A stretch of DNA of 64,000 nt, taken from Furfurilactobacillus rossiae DSM 15814 (lineage in GTDB: Bacteria; Bacillota; Bacilli; Lactobacillales; Lactobacillaceae). The stretch is taken from positions 434,001 through 498,000 of the forward strand of contig NZ_AUAW01000001.1 in the NCBI RefSeq assembly GCF_000428925.1. The letters run 5' to 3'. The notes beneath the pieces are model-generated. The model did not search any database. It worked only from the letters and a program-made list of their open reading frames with translations, and had not been told where the DNA came from. Below, piece after piece: positions 28,141 through 37,497 of the stretch (its first letter is position 1; each line of letters starts with the position of its first letter). A program made the translations under genes and the position numbers.

Positions 28141-29988
28141 TTAGTTGTCGCGGGCAGCAGCCTTACGACGCTTAGAAGCTTTTTCACGTGCATTTGTTTC
28201 CAAAATTTGTTTCCGCAAACGAACGTGTTCAGGTGTGATTTCACAATATTCGTCTTCGTTCAAGAATTCGAGTGATTCTTCAAGCGTCAAGTGTGTTGGC
28301 GTCTTGATTGTAGCAGTCATATCCTTGTTTGAAGAACGAACGTTAGTCATGTTCTTACCCTTGGTAACGTTGACAGAAATGTCGTTTTCACGGCTGTTCT
28401 GGCCAACAATCATACCTTCGTACACAGTGGTACCAGGATCGATGAACAATTGACCACGACCTTCAACACCCATCATGGCATACGTAGTTGCAGTACCTTG
28501 GTTAATTGAAACCAAAGTCCCGTTCCGACGGCCTGGGTTCCAGTTCTTAATAACTGGCATGTACTTGTCGAAGGTGTGGTTCATAATCCCGTAACCACGC
28601 GTCATGGATAAGAAATCAGTTGAGTAACCGATTAAACCACGTGAAGGCGCCAAGAACTCTAAGCGAGTTTGACCGTTACCAGTGTTTTCCATATTCTTCA
28701 TTTCACCCTTGCGTTGAGACAAGGAGTCGATGATGGATCCGGCATATTCTTCTGGTGTGTCAATCTGAACGGCTTCAAATGGTTCTTCCATCGTACCATC
28801 GATTTCACGATAGATAACTTCTGGACGTGAAGCTTGTAATTCATAACCTTCACGACGAAGAGTTTCAATCAAAATTGATAAGTGTAGTTCACCACGACCA
28901 GAAACCATCCATGCATCTGGTTCGTCGGTGTCTTCAACACGCAATGAAACATCAGTATGCAATTCCTGCTTCAAACGTGATTCCAGCTGACGAGTTGTCA
29001 CAAACTTACCTTCTTGACCAGCAAGTGGTGAGTCGTTCGTCCGGAATAACATTTGCAGAGTTGGTTCGTCAATCCGCAAAACAGGTAATGCTTCTTGGTG
29101 ATCCTGTGGTGTCACAGTTTCACCAACGTTGATTTCTTCCATCCCGGAAACGGCGATCAAGTCACCAGCCTTGGCTTCGTTAACTTCAACCCGTTGCAAA
29201 CCAAGGAAACCATATAAAGTCGTTACACGGAAGTTCTGTGTTGAACCGTCCAGCTTCATAACAGTAACGTTATCGCCGACTTTGATCTTCCCACGGAAAA
29301 TCCGGCCAATTCCGATACGACCGACGAAATCGTTGTAGTCCAATAAAGCAACTTGGAACTGCAAAGGTTCGTCTTCGTTATCGATTGGTGCTGGAATCGT
29401 CTTTAAAATGGTATCAAAGATTGGTTTCATCGTATGTTCTTGCGTAGACAGGTCTGAATCGTATGAAGAAGTCCCGTTCATAGCAGAAGCATAAACAACT
29501 GGGAATTCCAATTGGTCTTCATCCGCACCAAGTTCGATAAACAAATCAAGCACTTCGTCAACGACTTCTTCAGGGCGAGCACCTGGACGGTCCACCTTGT
29601 TGATGACAACGATTGGTGTCAAGTGTTGTTCCAATGCCTTTTTAAGCACAAAACGTGTCTGTGGCATAGTTCCTTCATAGGCATCCACAACCAATAACAC
29701 ACCATCAACCATCTTCATAACACGTTCAACTTCACCACCGAAGTCCGCGTGTCCTGGTGTATCCAAGATGTTGATCTGCTTGTCACCGTACTTAACGGCT
29801 GTGTTCTTTGACAGGATCGTGATCCCACGTTCCTGTTCGATTGCGTTCGTATCCATTGCACGATCCGCGATTTCCGTATGGGAATCCAGCGTATCGGATT
29901 GCTTCAATAATTCGTTAACTAAAGTTGTTTTACCATGGTCAACGTGGGCAATGATAGCAATGTTACGAATATCGTCTCTAGTTTTCAA
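28141..29988 (-). CDS. typA: Translational GTPase TypA/BipA
   Basis: EF-G-like GTPase that binds 70S ribosomes and aids large-subunit assembly at low temperature or stress; 615 residues. Motifs: [43 protein letters not shown]. The C-terminal BipA-specific domain includes KNWNPGRRNGTLV. The only in-frame start is a TTG at 29986-29988, with GGGAAG about 8 bases before it. This is the second translational GTPase in the window with a TTG start. Single-gene unit. Confidence 0.97.
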   Translation of the reverse strand: MKTRDDIRNIAIIAHVDHGKTTLVNELLKQSDTLDSHTEIADRAMDTNAIEQERGITILSKNTAVKYGDKQINILDTPGHADFGGEVERVMKMVDGVLLVVDAYEGTMPQTRFVLKKALEQHLTPIVVINKVDRPGARPEEVVDEVLDLFIELGADEDQLEFPVVYASAMNGTSSYDSDLSTQEHTMKPIFDTILKTIPAPIDNEDEPLQFQVALLDYNDFVGRIGIGRIFRGKIKVGDNVTVMKLDGSTQNFRVTTLYGFLGLQRVEVNEAKAGDLIAVSGMEEINVGETVTPQDHQEALPVLRIDEPTLQMLFRTNDSPLAGQEGKFVTTRQLESRLKQELHTDVSLRVEDTDEPDAWMVSGRGELHLSILIETLRREGYELQASRPEVIYREIDGTMEEPFEAVQIDTPEEYAGSIIDSLSQRKGEMKNMENTGNGQTRLEFLAPSRGLIGYSTDFLSMTRGYGIMNHTFDKYMPVIKNWNPGRRNGTLVSINQGTATTYAMMGVEGRGQLFIDPGTTVYEGMIVGQNSRENDISVNVTKGKNMTNVRSSNKDMTATIKTPTHLTLEESLEFLNEDEYCEITPEHVRLRKQILETNAREKASKRRKAAARDN

Positions 29989-30052
29989 AGTGTAACTTCC
30001 CTTCGTTTCAAATAACTTAAAATTAATCGGTAGCGCGCGCCCTTATACAAGG

Positions 30053-30092
30053 CGTAAAAAAACTGTGACTCCTCGTTAACTCGTGTCACAGT
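30053..30092 (-). terminator. Terminator of the LDH-like/UPF0223/IMPase operon
   Basis: ACTGTGAC pairs with GTCACAGT (30061-30092) with a 14-base loop, followed by seven Ts on the minus strand, 10 bp after the inositol-phosphatase-family gene. Confidence 0.88.
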
Positions 30093-30098
30093 CCGACA

Positions 30099-30878
30099 TT
30101 ACGCGGTTTGCATGGCAACAATAGCTTTTTGTGCCTGCTTCGTAGCTACTAATACAACGCCATATGATAGCACAGTCGGCGTTTGACCGTCAACTGTGGA
30201 CACTACTAAACCAAGTTCTTCTGCCAAAATTTTTCCTGTCGCAAAATCCCAAGGTCTTAAATATGAGATATAGCACACTTGCTGACCGCGTAAGACTTTA
30301 GTGAAAGCAATGCCTGCACTGCCAACGATTCGCATGCCTAAACTTGCCGCCGCAATCGCCTGCATATGATCCACATCGTGAGTAACTAGTGGACCGGACA
30401 ACGCTGCCAATCCCTCACTTAACGGTAAATTGGCAGGAGCTGTCATTTTAGCATCATTGAGCCAAACGCCTAGGCCTTTAGCGCCATGAAATAACCGGTT
30501 CCCCATGACGTCACACAACCAGGCAGCCTGACCCACACCGTCGATGTAAAGTGACAGCATAATGGCAAAATCATCCCGTTGTTTGACAAAGTTCATCGTG
30601 CCGTCCAGCGGATCAATGATCCACAGCCGCCCTTTGTCATCTTGAACGTCATCGCCAAGTCCCTCTTCGCCGAGAATGCGCGCAGTTGGATCTGACTCGC
30701 GAATATGGGCCACAAAACGTTGTTCGTTTTCTTTATCGACTTGTGTAACCAAATCACGCCGGCCAGACTTTTGTTCAACGTCTAGCGGTTCATGAAAGTG
30801 CTCTAAAATATTAGCCTTCGCCTCATCAATCCAGGCCGTAACTTGTGCATTCCACTTTTGATACGTTGCTTCTTGCAT
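30099..30878 (-). CDS. Inositol monophosphatase family protein
   Basis: Mg2+-dependent phosphatase fold, 259 residues. Metal-binding motifs are complete: GEEG, the signature WIIDPLDGTMNFV, and the C-terminal WDFATGKILAEELG. Family members hydrolyse inositol phosphate, fructose-1,6-bisphosphate or 3'-phosphoadenosine phosphates; bacterial homologues also act in rRNA processing (SuhB). The substrate here is unknown. Last gene of an apparent three-gene unit with a UPF0223 protein and an LDH-like protein. Confidence 0.9.
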   Translation of the reverse strand: MQEATYQKWNAQVTAWIDEAKANILEHFHEPLDVEQKSGRRDLVTQVDKENEQRFVAHIRESDPTARILGEEGLGDDVQDDKGRLWIIDPLDGTMNFVKQRDDFAIMLSLYIDGVGQAAWLCDVMGNRLFHGAKGLGVWLNDAKMTAPANLPLSEGLAALSGPLVTHDVDHMQAIAAASLGMRIVGSAGIAFTKVLRGQQVCYISYLRPWDFATGKILAEELGLVVSTVDGQTPTVLSYGVVLVATKQAQKAIVAMQTA

Positions 30879-30928
30879 CTAATTGTTCCCTTCTACATTT
30901 TTACACTAATCATTTTTCAAAATGACGT

Positions 30929-31204
30929 TTACTCAATTCGTAGCCGTTTGCGAGGACTACTCTGAGCCTGTTTAATTGTCGTGTAAATACTGACGCCAGC
31001 CTGTTTTTCAAATTGCCGGTCTAACTGACGACGTTGACCTTTTGACGGCATCATTTGTGTAAATAGATCGTACGCTGCCAGTAATTTTTCCCGATTGACA
31101 CCGGTCTCATTGGCTTCCAAAACTAATTCGTATAAACGCGTGGCAACAACAATCTCTTGACGAGACCATTGGTCGTCCAACGGTAAATCAATGTTCGTCT
31201 TCAT
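30929..31204 (-). CDS. UPF0223 family protein
   Basis: A 91-residue helical protein recognised as UPF0223 (YktA-like) from its opening (IDLPLDDQWSRQEIV), the stretch FTQMMPSKGQRRQLDRQFE and the SIYTTIKQA end. Function unknown. Two adjacent ATG codons are possible; the second (31204) has better spacing to GAGG. It overlaps the end of the LDH-like gene by about 17 bp, showing co-translation. Confidence 0.88.
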   Translation of the reverse strand: MKTNIDLPLDDQWSRQEIVVATRLYELVLEANETGVNREKLLAAYDLFTQMMPSKGQRRQLDRQFEKQAGVSIYTTIKQAQSSPRKRLRIE

Positions 31205-32138
31205 CATCGTCCTCTTCTAAGCTTCCTTTTTCAATCGCCAATGTATTATCACGAACCTGACTCCCAATTTCGTCTAATTGACGTTGCTCCAAATCAGAAT
31301 AACTTACATCAACAAGTTTTGAAACCCCCGCTGCATTGACACGAACTGGCGTGCTGAGTGGTGTCACTCGTTCTTCAATAATCGTCAGCAAGTTTGTTAA
31401 AGAACCAATAAACGGACGATCGAAAAAGATTCCCCTTAAAATTTTAATTACTGATTGAGCGCGCAACGCATCGTTCGTCGAAATAGCAGTTGCATTCAGC
31501 TGTTGTTCAATCTCACCTAATTCGGCAGCATCGAAATCAATATCCTCATTGGCCATCAACGACAGCACCGGTGCCGGTCCGACCGTTGACCGACTCCAAG
31601 CAATCAAGTGATCGTTGGCAATTCCCACTACGTAGGCATGAAGACTATCAAGCGGCACGTTAAATGTTCGCGCTAAAGTATTGTTTAAAATCGTTGTGTG
31701 GGCTAATGTCCCAACGCCAATGCAGTTACTGACGCCAACACCGGAAAACTTCTGGGCAAAGTATGTCAACAAATCGTCATATTGACTGGCGACAATCATC
31801 TTCCCCTTAAAGCCTTGTGCCATTGCCTCACGAATAAAGTTTCGTAAACGGGGCATCACAACGCTTAATGCATCATCGCGTTCCGTTCCAGCTTCCATCT
31901 GCGCAATATCACCGAAAATAATTGCATCCGCTGTCACTAGATCAGTTTGTGTCGCAATTTTAACGTTCAAATTCGTGCAGCCTTCAGCAGCGACCTGTGT
32001 ATCCGCATAAAGCTGATCAGCAGCAACATCCCCTGAATCCATAACAGCCATGCCAATTGGTAAATCCAACGCGATTAGACTGGATAACAATAATTGATTA
32101 AATCTCCCGGTCCCATATAGCACTACATTTGGCTTCAT
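31188..32138 (-). CDS. LDH/MDH-fold protein lacking catalytic residues
   Basis: A 316-residue protein with the lactate/malate dehydrogenase fold: the N-terminus NVVLYGTGRFNQLLLSSL resembles the dinucleotide-binding loop. The segment NCIGVGTLAHTTILNN aligns with the LDH active-site stretch GSGTxLDxARxR, and YVVGIANDHLIAWS with GEHGDS. The Asp of LD is His here, the following Arg is Ile, and the proton-relay His is Ala, so normal LDH chemistry is not possible. An acidic tail (EEDDDEDEH) ends the protein. It begins about 260 bp downstream of the pdh operon and heads UPF0223-IMPase. A sensor or structural role is inference. A 15-bp inverted repeat lies just before its ribosome site. Confidence 0.75.
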   Translation of the reverse strand: MKPNVVLYGTGRFNQLLLSSLIALDLPIGMAVMDSGDVAADQLYADTQVAAEGCTNLNVKIATQTDLVTADAIIFGDIAQMEAGTERDDALSVVMPRLRNFIREAMAQGFKGKMIVASQYDDLLTYFAQKFSGVGVSNCIGVGTLAHTTILNNTLARTFNVPLDSLHAYVVGIANDHLIAWSRSTVGPAPVLSLMANEDIDFDAAELGEIEQQLNATAISTNDALRAQSVIKILRGIFFDRPFIGSLTNLLTIIEERVTPLSTPVRVNAAGVSKLVDVSYSDLEQRQLDEIGSQVRDNTLAIEKGSLEEDDDEDEH

Positions 32139-32154
32139 TAACAGACCATCCCTC

Positions 32155-32201
32155 TTGAGTCAAACGTATTAAGTACAGCAATAAATATGCGTTTGACTCA
32201 A
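32155..32201 (-). promoter_or_regulatory. 15-bp inverted repeat in the leader of the LDH-like gene
   Basis: TTGAGTCAAACGTAT (32155-32169) and ATGCGTTTGACTCAA (32187-32201) are inverted with one mismatch (a possible G-U pair) and a 17-base spacer. On the minus strand the second arm ends directly at the GAGGGA ribosome site. It could be an RNA hairpin controlling translation or an operator. No T-run follows, so it is not a terminator. Confidence 0.65.
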
Positions 32202-32344
32202 TTAATTGAAATATTAGTTTATGTTTACCATAATTTTACCCAAGCGGCTCCGAATATCAAGTAAATCAGTGCATGAGGCTGTAATTGCACTACACAATCC
32301 ACAAAATTGGTGAGCACAATCAGTTATCTGCATTATTTTCCACA

Positions 32345-32372
32345 AAAAAAGAGACTGTTACCAGCCTCTTTT
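32345..32372 (-). terminator. Terminator of the pdh operon
   Basis: AAGAGGCTG pairs with CAGTCTCTT (one mismatch) around GTAA and is followed by six Ts, 27 bp after the pdhD stop codon. Confidence 0.85.
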
Positions 32373-32399
32373 TCAGTAATGATGTGTGCATTACGCTTG

Positions 32400-33830
32400 T
32401 TAAATATGAGTTGGAAAACCGATTGCAATATCTGCAGCCTCTTGAATCGGTTCGCTCAGAGTTGGGTGTGGGTGAATGGTCAAAGCAACATCTTCGGCAT
32501 TCATGTGTGAGTTAACGGCCAAGCTTAATTCGGCAATTAAATCACTGGCGTCTGGACCGACAACCTGCGCACCAACAAGGGTATTGTCTTCCTTAGTTGT
32601 GACCAAACGAACGAATCCGTCTGCTTGATCCATTGAAACCGCACGTGCATTCCCAGCAAATGGGAACTTGGCGGTGCTAACTTCCAAACCGGCATCCTTG
32701 GCTTCAGCTTGGGTGTAACCAACTGTGGCCAATTCAGGGTCTGCAAAACAAACAGCAGGAACACTTACATAATCGTTTGCAGTGTGGTGGCCTGCGATTG
32801 CACCAGCGGCAACCTTACCATTAAAGAAGGCTTTGTGTGCCAATGCTGGACCATTGTTCACAATATCACCAATTGCGTAGATATGCGGAGAAGCTGTCCG
32901 ACCTTGATCGTCAACGTCAATGAAACCACGTTTGTCAGTCTTAACATCCGTGAATTCAAGACCAAGGTTGTCAGTGTTAGGCTTGCGACCAACAGTGACC
33001 ATGCAGTAATCAGCCTTGATTGTTTGAGCCTTGCCATCAACTTCGTAAGTGACAGTCACAGAATTGTCATCCTGTTCAGACTTCTTAGCCATCGCGCTCG
33101 TAATAACGTCAACTTTATGAGCCTTCAAGTTCTTAAGAACCAGTGAAACCATGTCTTTTTCGAAGTTAGGCAGAATGGATGGCGTTCCTTCAAGAATCGT
33201 CACGTGAGCACCGAGGTTAGCGTAGGCACCAGCTAATTCGGTTCCGACATAACCACCGCCAATAACAACCAGTTCCTTAGGAATTTCTGGTAAGTTCAGC
33301 CCACCAGTTGAATCGATAACCCGACCTTCAAATTTGAAGTTAGGAATCTCAACCGGCCGTGAACCTGAGGCAATGATCAAGTCTTTGAAAGCCAGTGTCC
33401 GGCCTGTGTCACGACTCATGAACTGCTTTGGTCCAGGAGCGATAACACGTAATTGGGTATCACTGTCTAATGTGGCTTCACCACGAATCACTTCAACCTT
33501 GTGCTTCTTCAGCAACATGGCAACCCCACTGGTCATCCGGTCAACAACCTTTTTTTGCTTCCATTCTTGCGTTTTAGCAAAATCGATTGTTGCTGGACCA
33601 GCCGTTGTAATGCCATAAGTTGAGGCATCATTTGCTTCTTGTAAACGGTGGCCAGCTTGAATTAGCGCCTTTGAAGGTACACAACCGACGTTTAAACAAA
33701 CACCGCCGAGCGTTTCTGATTGTTCAACCACCGTCACTTGTTGACCAAGTTCGGCTGCCCGAATAGCGGCAACGTAACCGCCGGGGCCTGCACCAATAAT
33801 CACCGTGTCTTTTTGTTCTACATCAGCCAT
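32400..33830 (-). CDS. pdhD: Dihydrolipoyl dehydrogenase (E3)
   Basis: Flavoprotein that reoxidises the lipoyl groups of E2 with NAD+; 476 residues. FAD-binding GAGPGGYVAAIRAAELG, redox-active disulfide GGVCLNVGCVPSK, NAD-binding GGGYVGTELAGAYANLG and C-terminal HPHPTLSE with the catalytic His-Glu pair are all present. GGAGGG overlaps the pdhC end. Fourth gene of pdhABCD. Confidence 0.97.
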   Translation of the reverse strand: MADVEQKDTVIIGAGPGGYVAAIRAAELGQQVTVVEQSETLGGVCLNVGCVPSKALIQAGHRLQEANDASTYGITTAGPATIDFAKTQEWKQKKVVDRMTSGVAMLLKKHKVEVIRGEATLDSDTQLRVIAPGPKQFMSRDTGRTLAFKDLIIASGSRPVEIPNFKFEGRVIDSTGGLNLPEIPKELVVIGGGYVGTELAGAYANLGAHVTILEGTPSILPNFEKDMVSLVLKNLKAHKVDVITSAMAKKSEQDDNSVTVTYEVDGKAQTIKADYCMVTVGRKPNTDNLGLEFTDVKTDKRGFIDVDDQGRTASPHIYAIGDIVNNGPALAHKAFFNGKVAAGAIAGHHTANDYVSVPAVCFADPELATVGYTQAEAKDAGLEVSTAKFPFAGNARAVSMDQADGFVRLVTTKEDNTLVGAQVVGPDASDLIAELSLAVNSHMNAEDVALTIHPHPTLSEPIQEAADIAIGFPTHI

Positions 33831-33837
33831 TGTTAAA

Positions 33838-35175
33838 TCATCCCTCCATTAACAGCATGTCTGGGTCGTGCAACAATTGCTTCAACTCGTTCAATGCGCG
33901 TTGGGCAGTTGCACCATCAATCAAACGGTGGTCATAACTCAGTGACAGCTTCAACATGTTACCAACAACGATTTCACCATCGTCGTTGACATATGGTTCT
34001 TTAGCAATCTTACCAACACCAAGGATCGCAACTTCTGGGTAGTTAATAACTGGTGTAAACCAGCCACCACCGATAGAGCCAACGTTACTAATGGTGATGG
34101 AACCACCGGACATCTCAGCAGCTGACAGCTTGTTGTCTTGAGCCTTCTGGGTGTTATCAGCGATTTCTTTAGCAATTTCAAACATGCCCTTGGAATCAGC
34201 ATTCTTAACATTTGGTACATACAGACCATGTGGTGTGTCCGTAGCAATACCAATGTTGTAATAGTGCTTGTAAACAATTTCTTGAGTACTGTCATCAATT
34301 GACGCATTCAAAGTTGGGAAGTCCTTTAAGACGGCAACCAAAGCCTTGGCAACATATGGCAAGAAGGTCAAATGAATGTCACGGTCAGCGGCAATTGCCT
34401 TGTACTTCTTCCGGTTAGCCATCAATGCAGTCACATCGACGTCATCAAATGAAGTTACGTGTGGTGCAGTGTGTTTGGAGGTAACCATTGCTTTAGCAAT
34501 AGCCTTCCGTGTCATTGACATTGGTTCACGTGTTTCAAGATCAGGTGTTGCGGAAACGTATGGCTTGATTGGTGCTGCGGCAGTGTCAGCAGGAGCGCTC
34601 GCTGCGGCAGCCGGTGCAGCAGTGGTTGCAGCTGGTGCTGCGCCATTCTTAGCGGCATCAACGTCACTCTTTAATACCTGACCATGCTTGCCGGTTGGTG
34701 CAACAATTGAAATATCAACATTGTTGTCACGAGCGTACTGACGAACCGAAGGCATTGCCAACACAAGTTTACTTGGGTTACTCAATACAGGGTTCGGGTT
34801 GGCACCGGTAGCCGGAGCGGCTGGTGCAGTTGGCGCTGGTGTGGCAGCAGGTTCTGGAGCTGGCGCAGCACTTTCAGGTGCAGCAGAAGCCTCAGCTGGT
34901 GCTGCAGGCGCAGCGTCATCATCAGGTGTGTCAGGTGAACCATCATCGATCTCAACCAGTGGATCGCCAATCTTAGCAGTTTCACCTGCTTGCATAAAAA
35001 TCTTTTTAACAGTACCAGCAACTGGTGATGGTAATTCTGAAACGGACTTATCGTTTTGAATTTCTACCAGGGTGTCATCTTCAGCGACCTTGTCGCCTTC
35101 CTTAACATCCCAAGCAGCAATTTCACCTTCGGCCATTCCTTCACCAAGTTCTGGCAATTTGAATTTGTAGGACAT
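33838..35175 (-). CDS. pdhC: Dihydrolipoyllysine acetyltransferase (E2)
   Basis: Core of the pyruvate dehydrogenase complex, transferring acetyl from lipoyl-lysine to CoA; 445 residues. One lipoyl domain (1-80; lipoylated Lys in QNDKSVSE), an Ala/Pro-rich swinging arm, the E1/E3-binding domain ([15 protein letters not shown]), a second Ala-rich linker and the catalytic domain with [11 protein letters not shown] single lipoyl domain is seen; some homologues carry two. ATG 35175 follows AAAGGAAG; six extra upstream codons are not used. Confidence 0.96.
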   Translation of the reverse strand: MSYKFKLPELGEGMAEGEIAAWDVKEGDKVAEDDTLVEIQNDKSVSELPSPVAGTVKKIFMQAGETAKIGDPLVEIDDGSPDTPDDDAAPAAPAEASAAPESAAPAPEPAATPAPTAPAAPATGANPNPVLSNPSKLVLAMPSVRQYARDNNVDISIVAPTGKHGQVLKSDVDAAKNGAAPAATTAAPAAAASAPADTAAAPIKPYVSATPDLETREPMSMTRKAIAKAMVTSKHTAPHVTSFDDVDVTALMANRKKYKAIAADRDIHLTFLPYVAKALVAVLKDFPTLNASIDDSTQEIVYKHYYNIGIATDTPHGLYVPNVKNADSKGMFEIAKEIADNTQKAQDNKLSAAEMSGGSITISNVGSIGGGWFTPVINYPEVAILGVGKIAKEPYVNDDGEIVVGNMLKLSLSYDHRLIDGATAQRALNELKQLLHDPDMLLMEG

Positions 35176-35239
35176 GGAATATCTTCCTTTCATCGAATTT
35201 ACGGGTAACCCCGTCTGATCTGATTCTCAAACGTCAGTA

Positions 35240-36217
35240 TCAGTATGTGAGGATTTCACGAACCTTTGCTTCAATTTCAGCGGCATCCGGAATCCAGTCG
35301 TCTTCAGCCAAAGCAAATGGGTAAATGCTGTCTGGAGCGGCTACCCGTCCAATTGGGGCGTCCAATGAAAGAATGTCGTTTTCAGCGATGTCAGATACAA
35401 CCGTCGCACCAACACCAGCCATCCGTTGTGCTTCTTGAACCATCACAACATGATGCGTCTTGTCGATTGACTTGAAGATTGTGTCTGTGTCAATTGGCGA
35501 TAGGGAAACCAAATCGATAACTTCAACAGAAATGTTTTCCTTAGCCAGTTTGTCAGCTACCTTCAGCGCTTCATTAACCTCAGCACTGTAAGCAACAACG
35601 GTGATGTCAGTTCCTTCGCGAACCACTTTGGCGGTGTCCAACGGAACCGTGTACTTGTCATCCGGCACTTCAGCCTTCATGGAACGGTACAACTTCAAGT
35701 TTTCCATGAACAATACGGGGTCGTTGTTTTCAACAGCTGAAATAATCAAGCCTTTTGCATCGTAAGGATTGGAAGGTGTTACCACACGTAATCCGGGAAC
35801 GTCAGTGAAGAAGCTTTCCAAGTTATCTGAGTGCATTTCAGCGGTGTGTGTCCCACCACCAAATGGTGTCCGAATCGTAATTGGCATATTCTTTTCGCCA
35901 CCGAAACGGAACCGCGTCCGCGACATTTGACCAGCAATGGAGTCAACGGCTTCGAATGTGAAACCCATAAATTGGATTTCAGGAAGTGGCCGCCAGCCAG
36001 TTGCTGCTAGTCCCATTGCCAAACCAAGAATACCTGATTCAGCCAATGGTGTATCAAATACCCGGTCTTCGCCGTACTTGTCTTGTAATCCTTGAGTGGT
36101 ACGGAAAACACCACCGTTTTTACCGACATCTTCACCGAAGATTAACGTCTTGTCATCGTCGCTTAAGACCTGATCAAGTCCGTCAGTAATCGCTTGAATA
36201 TAAGTTTTCGTAGCCAT
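35240..36217 (-). CDS. pdhB: Pyruvate dehydrogenase E1 subunit beta
   Basis: Transketolase-fold beta chain forming the alpha2-beta2 E1 with PdhA; 325 residues. Features: FGEDVGKNGGVFRTTQGL, the TPP-contacting region PLAESGILGLAMGLA, and PEIQFMGF. The start is 2 bp after the pdhA stop. Confidence 0.97.
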   Translation of the reverse strand: MATKTYIQAITDGLDQVLSDDDKTLIFGEDVGKNGGVFRTTQGLQDKYGEDRVFDTPLAESGILGLAMGLAATGWRPLPEIQFMGFTFEAVDSIAGQMSRTRFRFGGEKNMPITIRTPFGGGTHTAEMHSDNLESFFTDVPGLRVVTPSNPYDAKGLIISAVENNDPVLFMENLKLYRSMKAEVPDDKYTVPLDTAKVVREGTDITVVAYSAEVNEALKVADKLAKENISVEVIDLVSLSPIDTDTIFKSIDKTHHVVMVQEAQRMAGVGATVVSDIAENDILSLDAPIGRVAAPDSIYPFALAEDDWIPDAAEIEAKVREILTY

Positions 36218-36219
36218 GA

Positions 36220-37338
36220 TTACTTCGACTCCTTTGCTTCAAATTCGGCAATTTGTGCCTTGATGTTCGGAGTTGGTACTTCGAACGTGTTCTTTAACAT
36301 TTCAACATTTGTTTGTTTAGGTTCTGCATCGGCAGCTTTCAAGTCAGCCTTGAACTGTGTCTTGCATTCGTCAACATAGTCGCTTTCCTGTTGATCGGAC
36401 CAAAGCCCTTTATCTTCCAGTACCTTCCGCAAACGGATTAATGGGTCGTTATCATGCCAAGGTTTTTCTTCTTCCTTAGTACGGTAACGTGAAGGATCGT
36501 CACCGGCTGAGCTGTGGGCACCATAACGGTAAGTCAAGGTTTCAATCAATACTGGGCCATTGCCTGCCGCAGCGTATTCACGAGCAGCTTTAGCAACGGA
36601 GTAAACAGCCAAAATATCCATCCCGTCAACCTGAACAGAAGGCATCCCAGCAGCAACAGCCTTTTGAGCCAACGTTGTGGCAGCCGTTTGCTTCTTCCGT
36701 GGAACAGAAATTGCAAAGCCGTTATTTTGAATGATAGCAACTAATGGTGCTTGGAAGGCCCCAGCAAAGTTCAAGCCTTCATAAGTATCACCTTGCGAAG
36801 TCCCACCATCACCGGTGTAAACAAAGGCAACGTTGTTTTCACCGTTCTTCTTAATTCCTAAAGCAGCACCGGCAGCTTCTACGAATTGAGCACCGATAAT
36901 AATTTGTGGCATCCATGCACGATACTTTGGATCATATTGATTACCCTTAACGTGACCACGTGACCATAAGAAACCTTTTTCAACTGAACCACCGTGTTGA
37001 ATCAGTTGTGGTAGGTCACGGTAAGCTGGGAACAAGAAATCCTGAGGTTCAAAAGCTGAGACACTGCCCATTTCACTGGCTTCTTCACCAGCCGTTGGAG
37101 CGTAGAACCCCAACCGACCTTGACGTGAAAAGCTCATGGTCTGCTCATGTAAAGCACGTTCCCAAACCATTTTCTTCATGAAATCAACCAATTGTTCATC
37201 ACTAAAGGAGTCAAACACCTCTTGATTAACAACTTTGGCAGAACCGTCTAGAACTTGAACCATTTTGTATTCACTACCGAGATTTTCCTTAATCGCAGCA
37301 AAGTCTACAATTGGCTTAGATGAATCGTTGTTTGCCAT
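36220..37338 (-). CDS. pdhA: Pyruvate dehydrogenase E1 subunit alpha
   Basis: Thiamine diphosphate-dependent decarboxylase subunit; 372 residues. The TPP motif GDGGTSQGDTYEG ends in QNNGFAISVP, and the phosphorylation-loop-like YGAHSSAGDDPSRYR is present. ATG 37338 (MANNDSSK) is chosen; the in-frame GTG three codons earlier sits on the AGGA site. First gene of the operon, whose leader has cre-like and Rex-like sites, suggesting catabolite and NADH control. Confidence 0.97.
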   Translation of the reverse strand: MANNDSSKPIVDFAAIKENLGSEYKMVQVLDGSAKVVNQEVFDSFSDEQLVDFMKKMVWERALHEQTMSFSRQGRLGFYAPTAGEEASEMGSVSAFEPQDFLFPAYRDLPQLIQHGGSVEKGFLWSRGHVKGNQYDPKYRAWMPQIIIGAQFVEAAGAALGIKKNGENNVAFVYTGDGGTSQGDTYEGLNFAGAFQAPLVAIIQNNGFAISVPRKKQTAATTLAQKAVAAGMPSVQVDGMDILAVYSVAKAAREYAAAGNGPVLIETLTYRYGAHSSAGDDPSRYRTKEEEKPWHDNDPLIRLRKVLEDKGLWSDQQESDYVDECKTQFKADLKAADAEPKQTNVEMLKNTFEVPTPNIKAQIAEFEAKESK

Positions 37339-37452
37339 AATGCACACATTCCTTTCTTTTTCTGATGACAGCTTCCATCCGCTCACTGTCTAAGACTTGC
37401 AACAAGCAAATGTATGCGCTTTCATCTTTCACCGACAATTGTAACGCTAGAT

Positions 37453-37466
37453 AGAAATCGTTTGCA
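37453..37466. promoter_or_regulatory. cre-like site in the pdh leader
   Basis: AGAAATCGTTTGCA fits the CcpA consensus TGWAANCGNTNNCA at 13 of 14 positions. It is about 120 bp before the pdhA start codon. Confidence 0.45.
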
Positions 37467-37479
37467 AGGGGTTTCATAA

Positions 37480-37497
37480 TTGTTAAAAATCTCACAA
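37480..37497. promoter_or_regulatory. Rex-like operator upstream of pdhA
   Basis: Read on the minus strand, TTGTGAGATTTTTAACAA matches the Rex consensus TTGTGAA-N4-TTCACAA with two mismatches, including both TTGTG/ACAA ends. Rex is the NADH/NAD+ sensing repressor of fermentative genes in Firmicutes. Control of PDH by Rex here is a prediction. Confidence 0.5.

Noticed and set aside
34799-35059. An Ala/Gly-rich antisense frame opposite pdhC
   Set aside because: It mirrors the Ala/Pro-rich linker of PdhC; composition is explained by codon use of the real gene.
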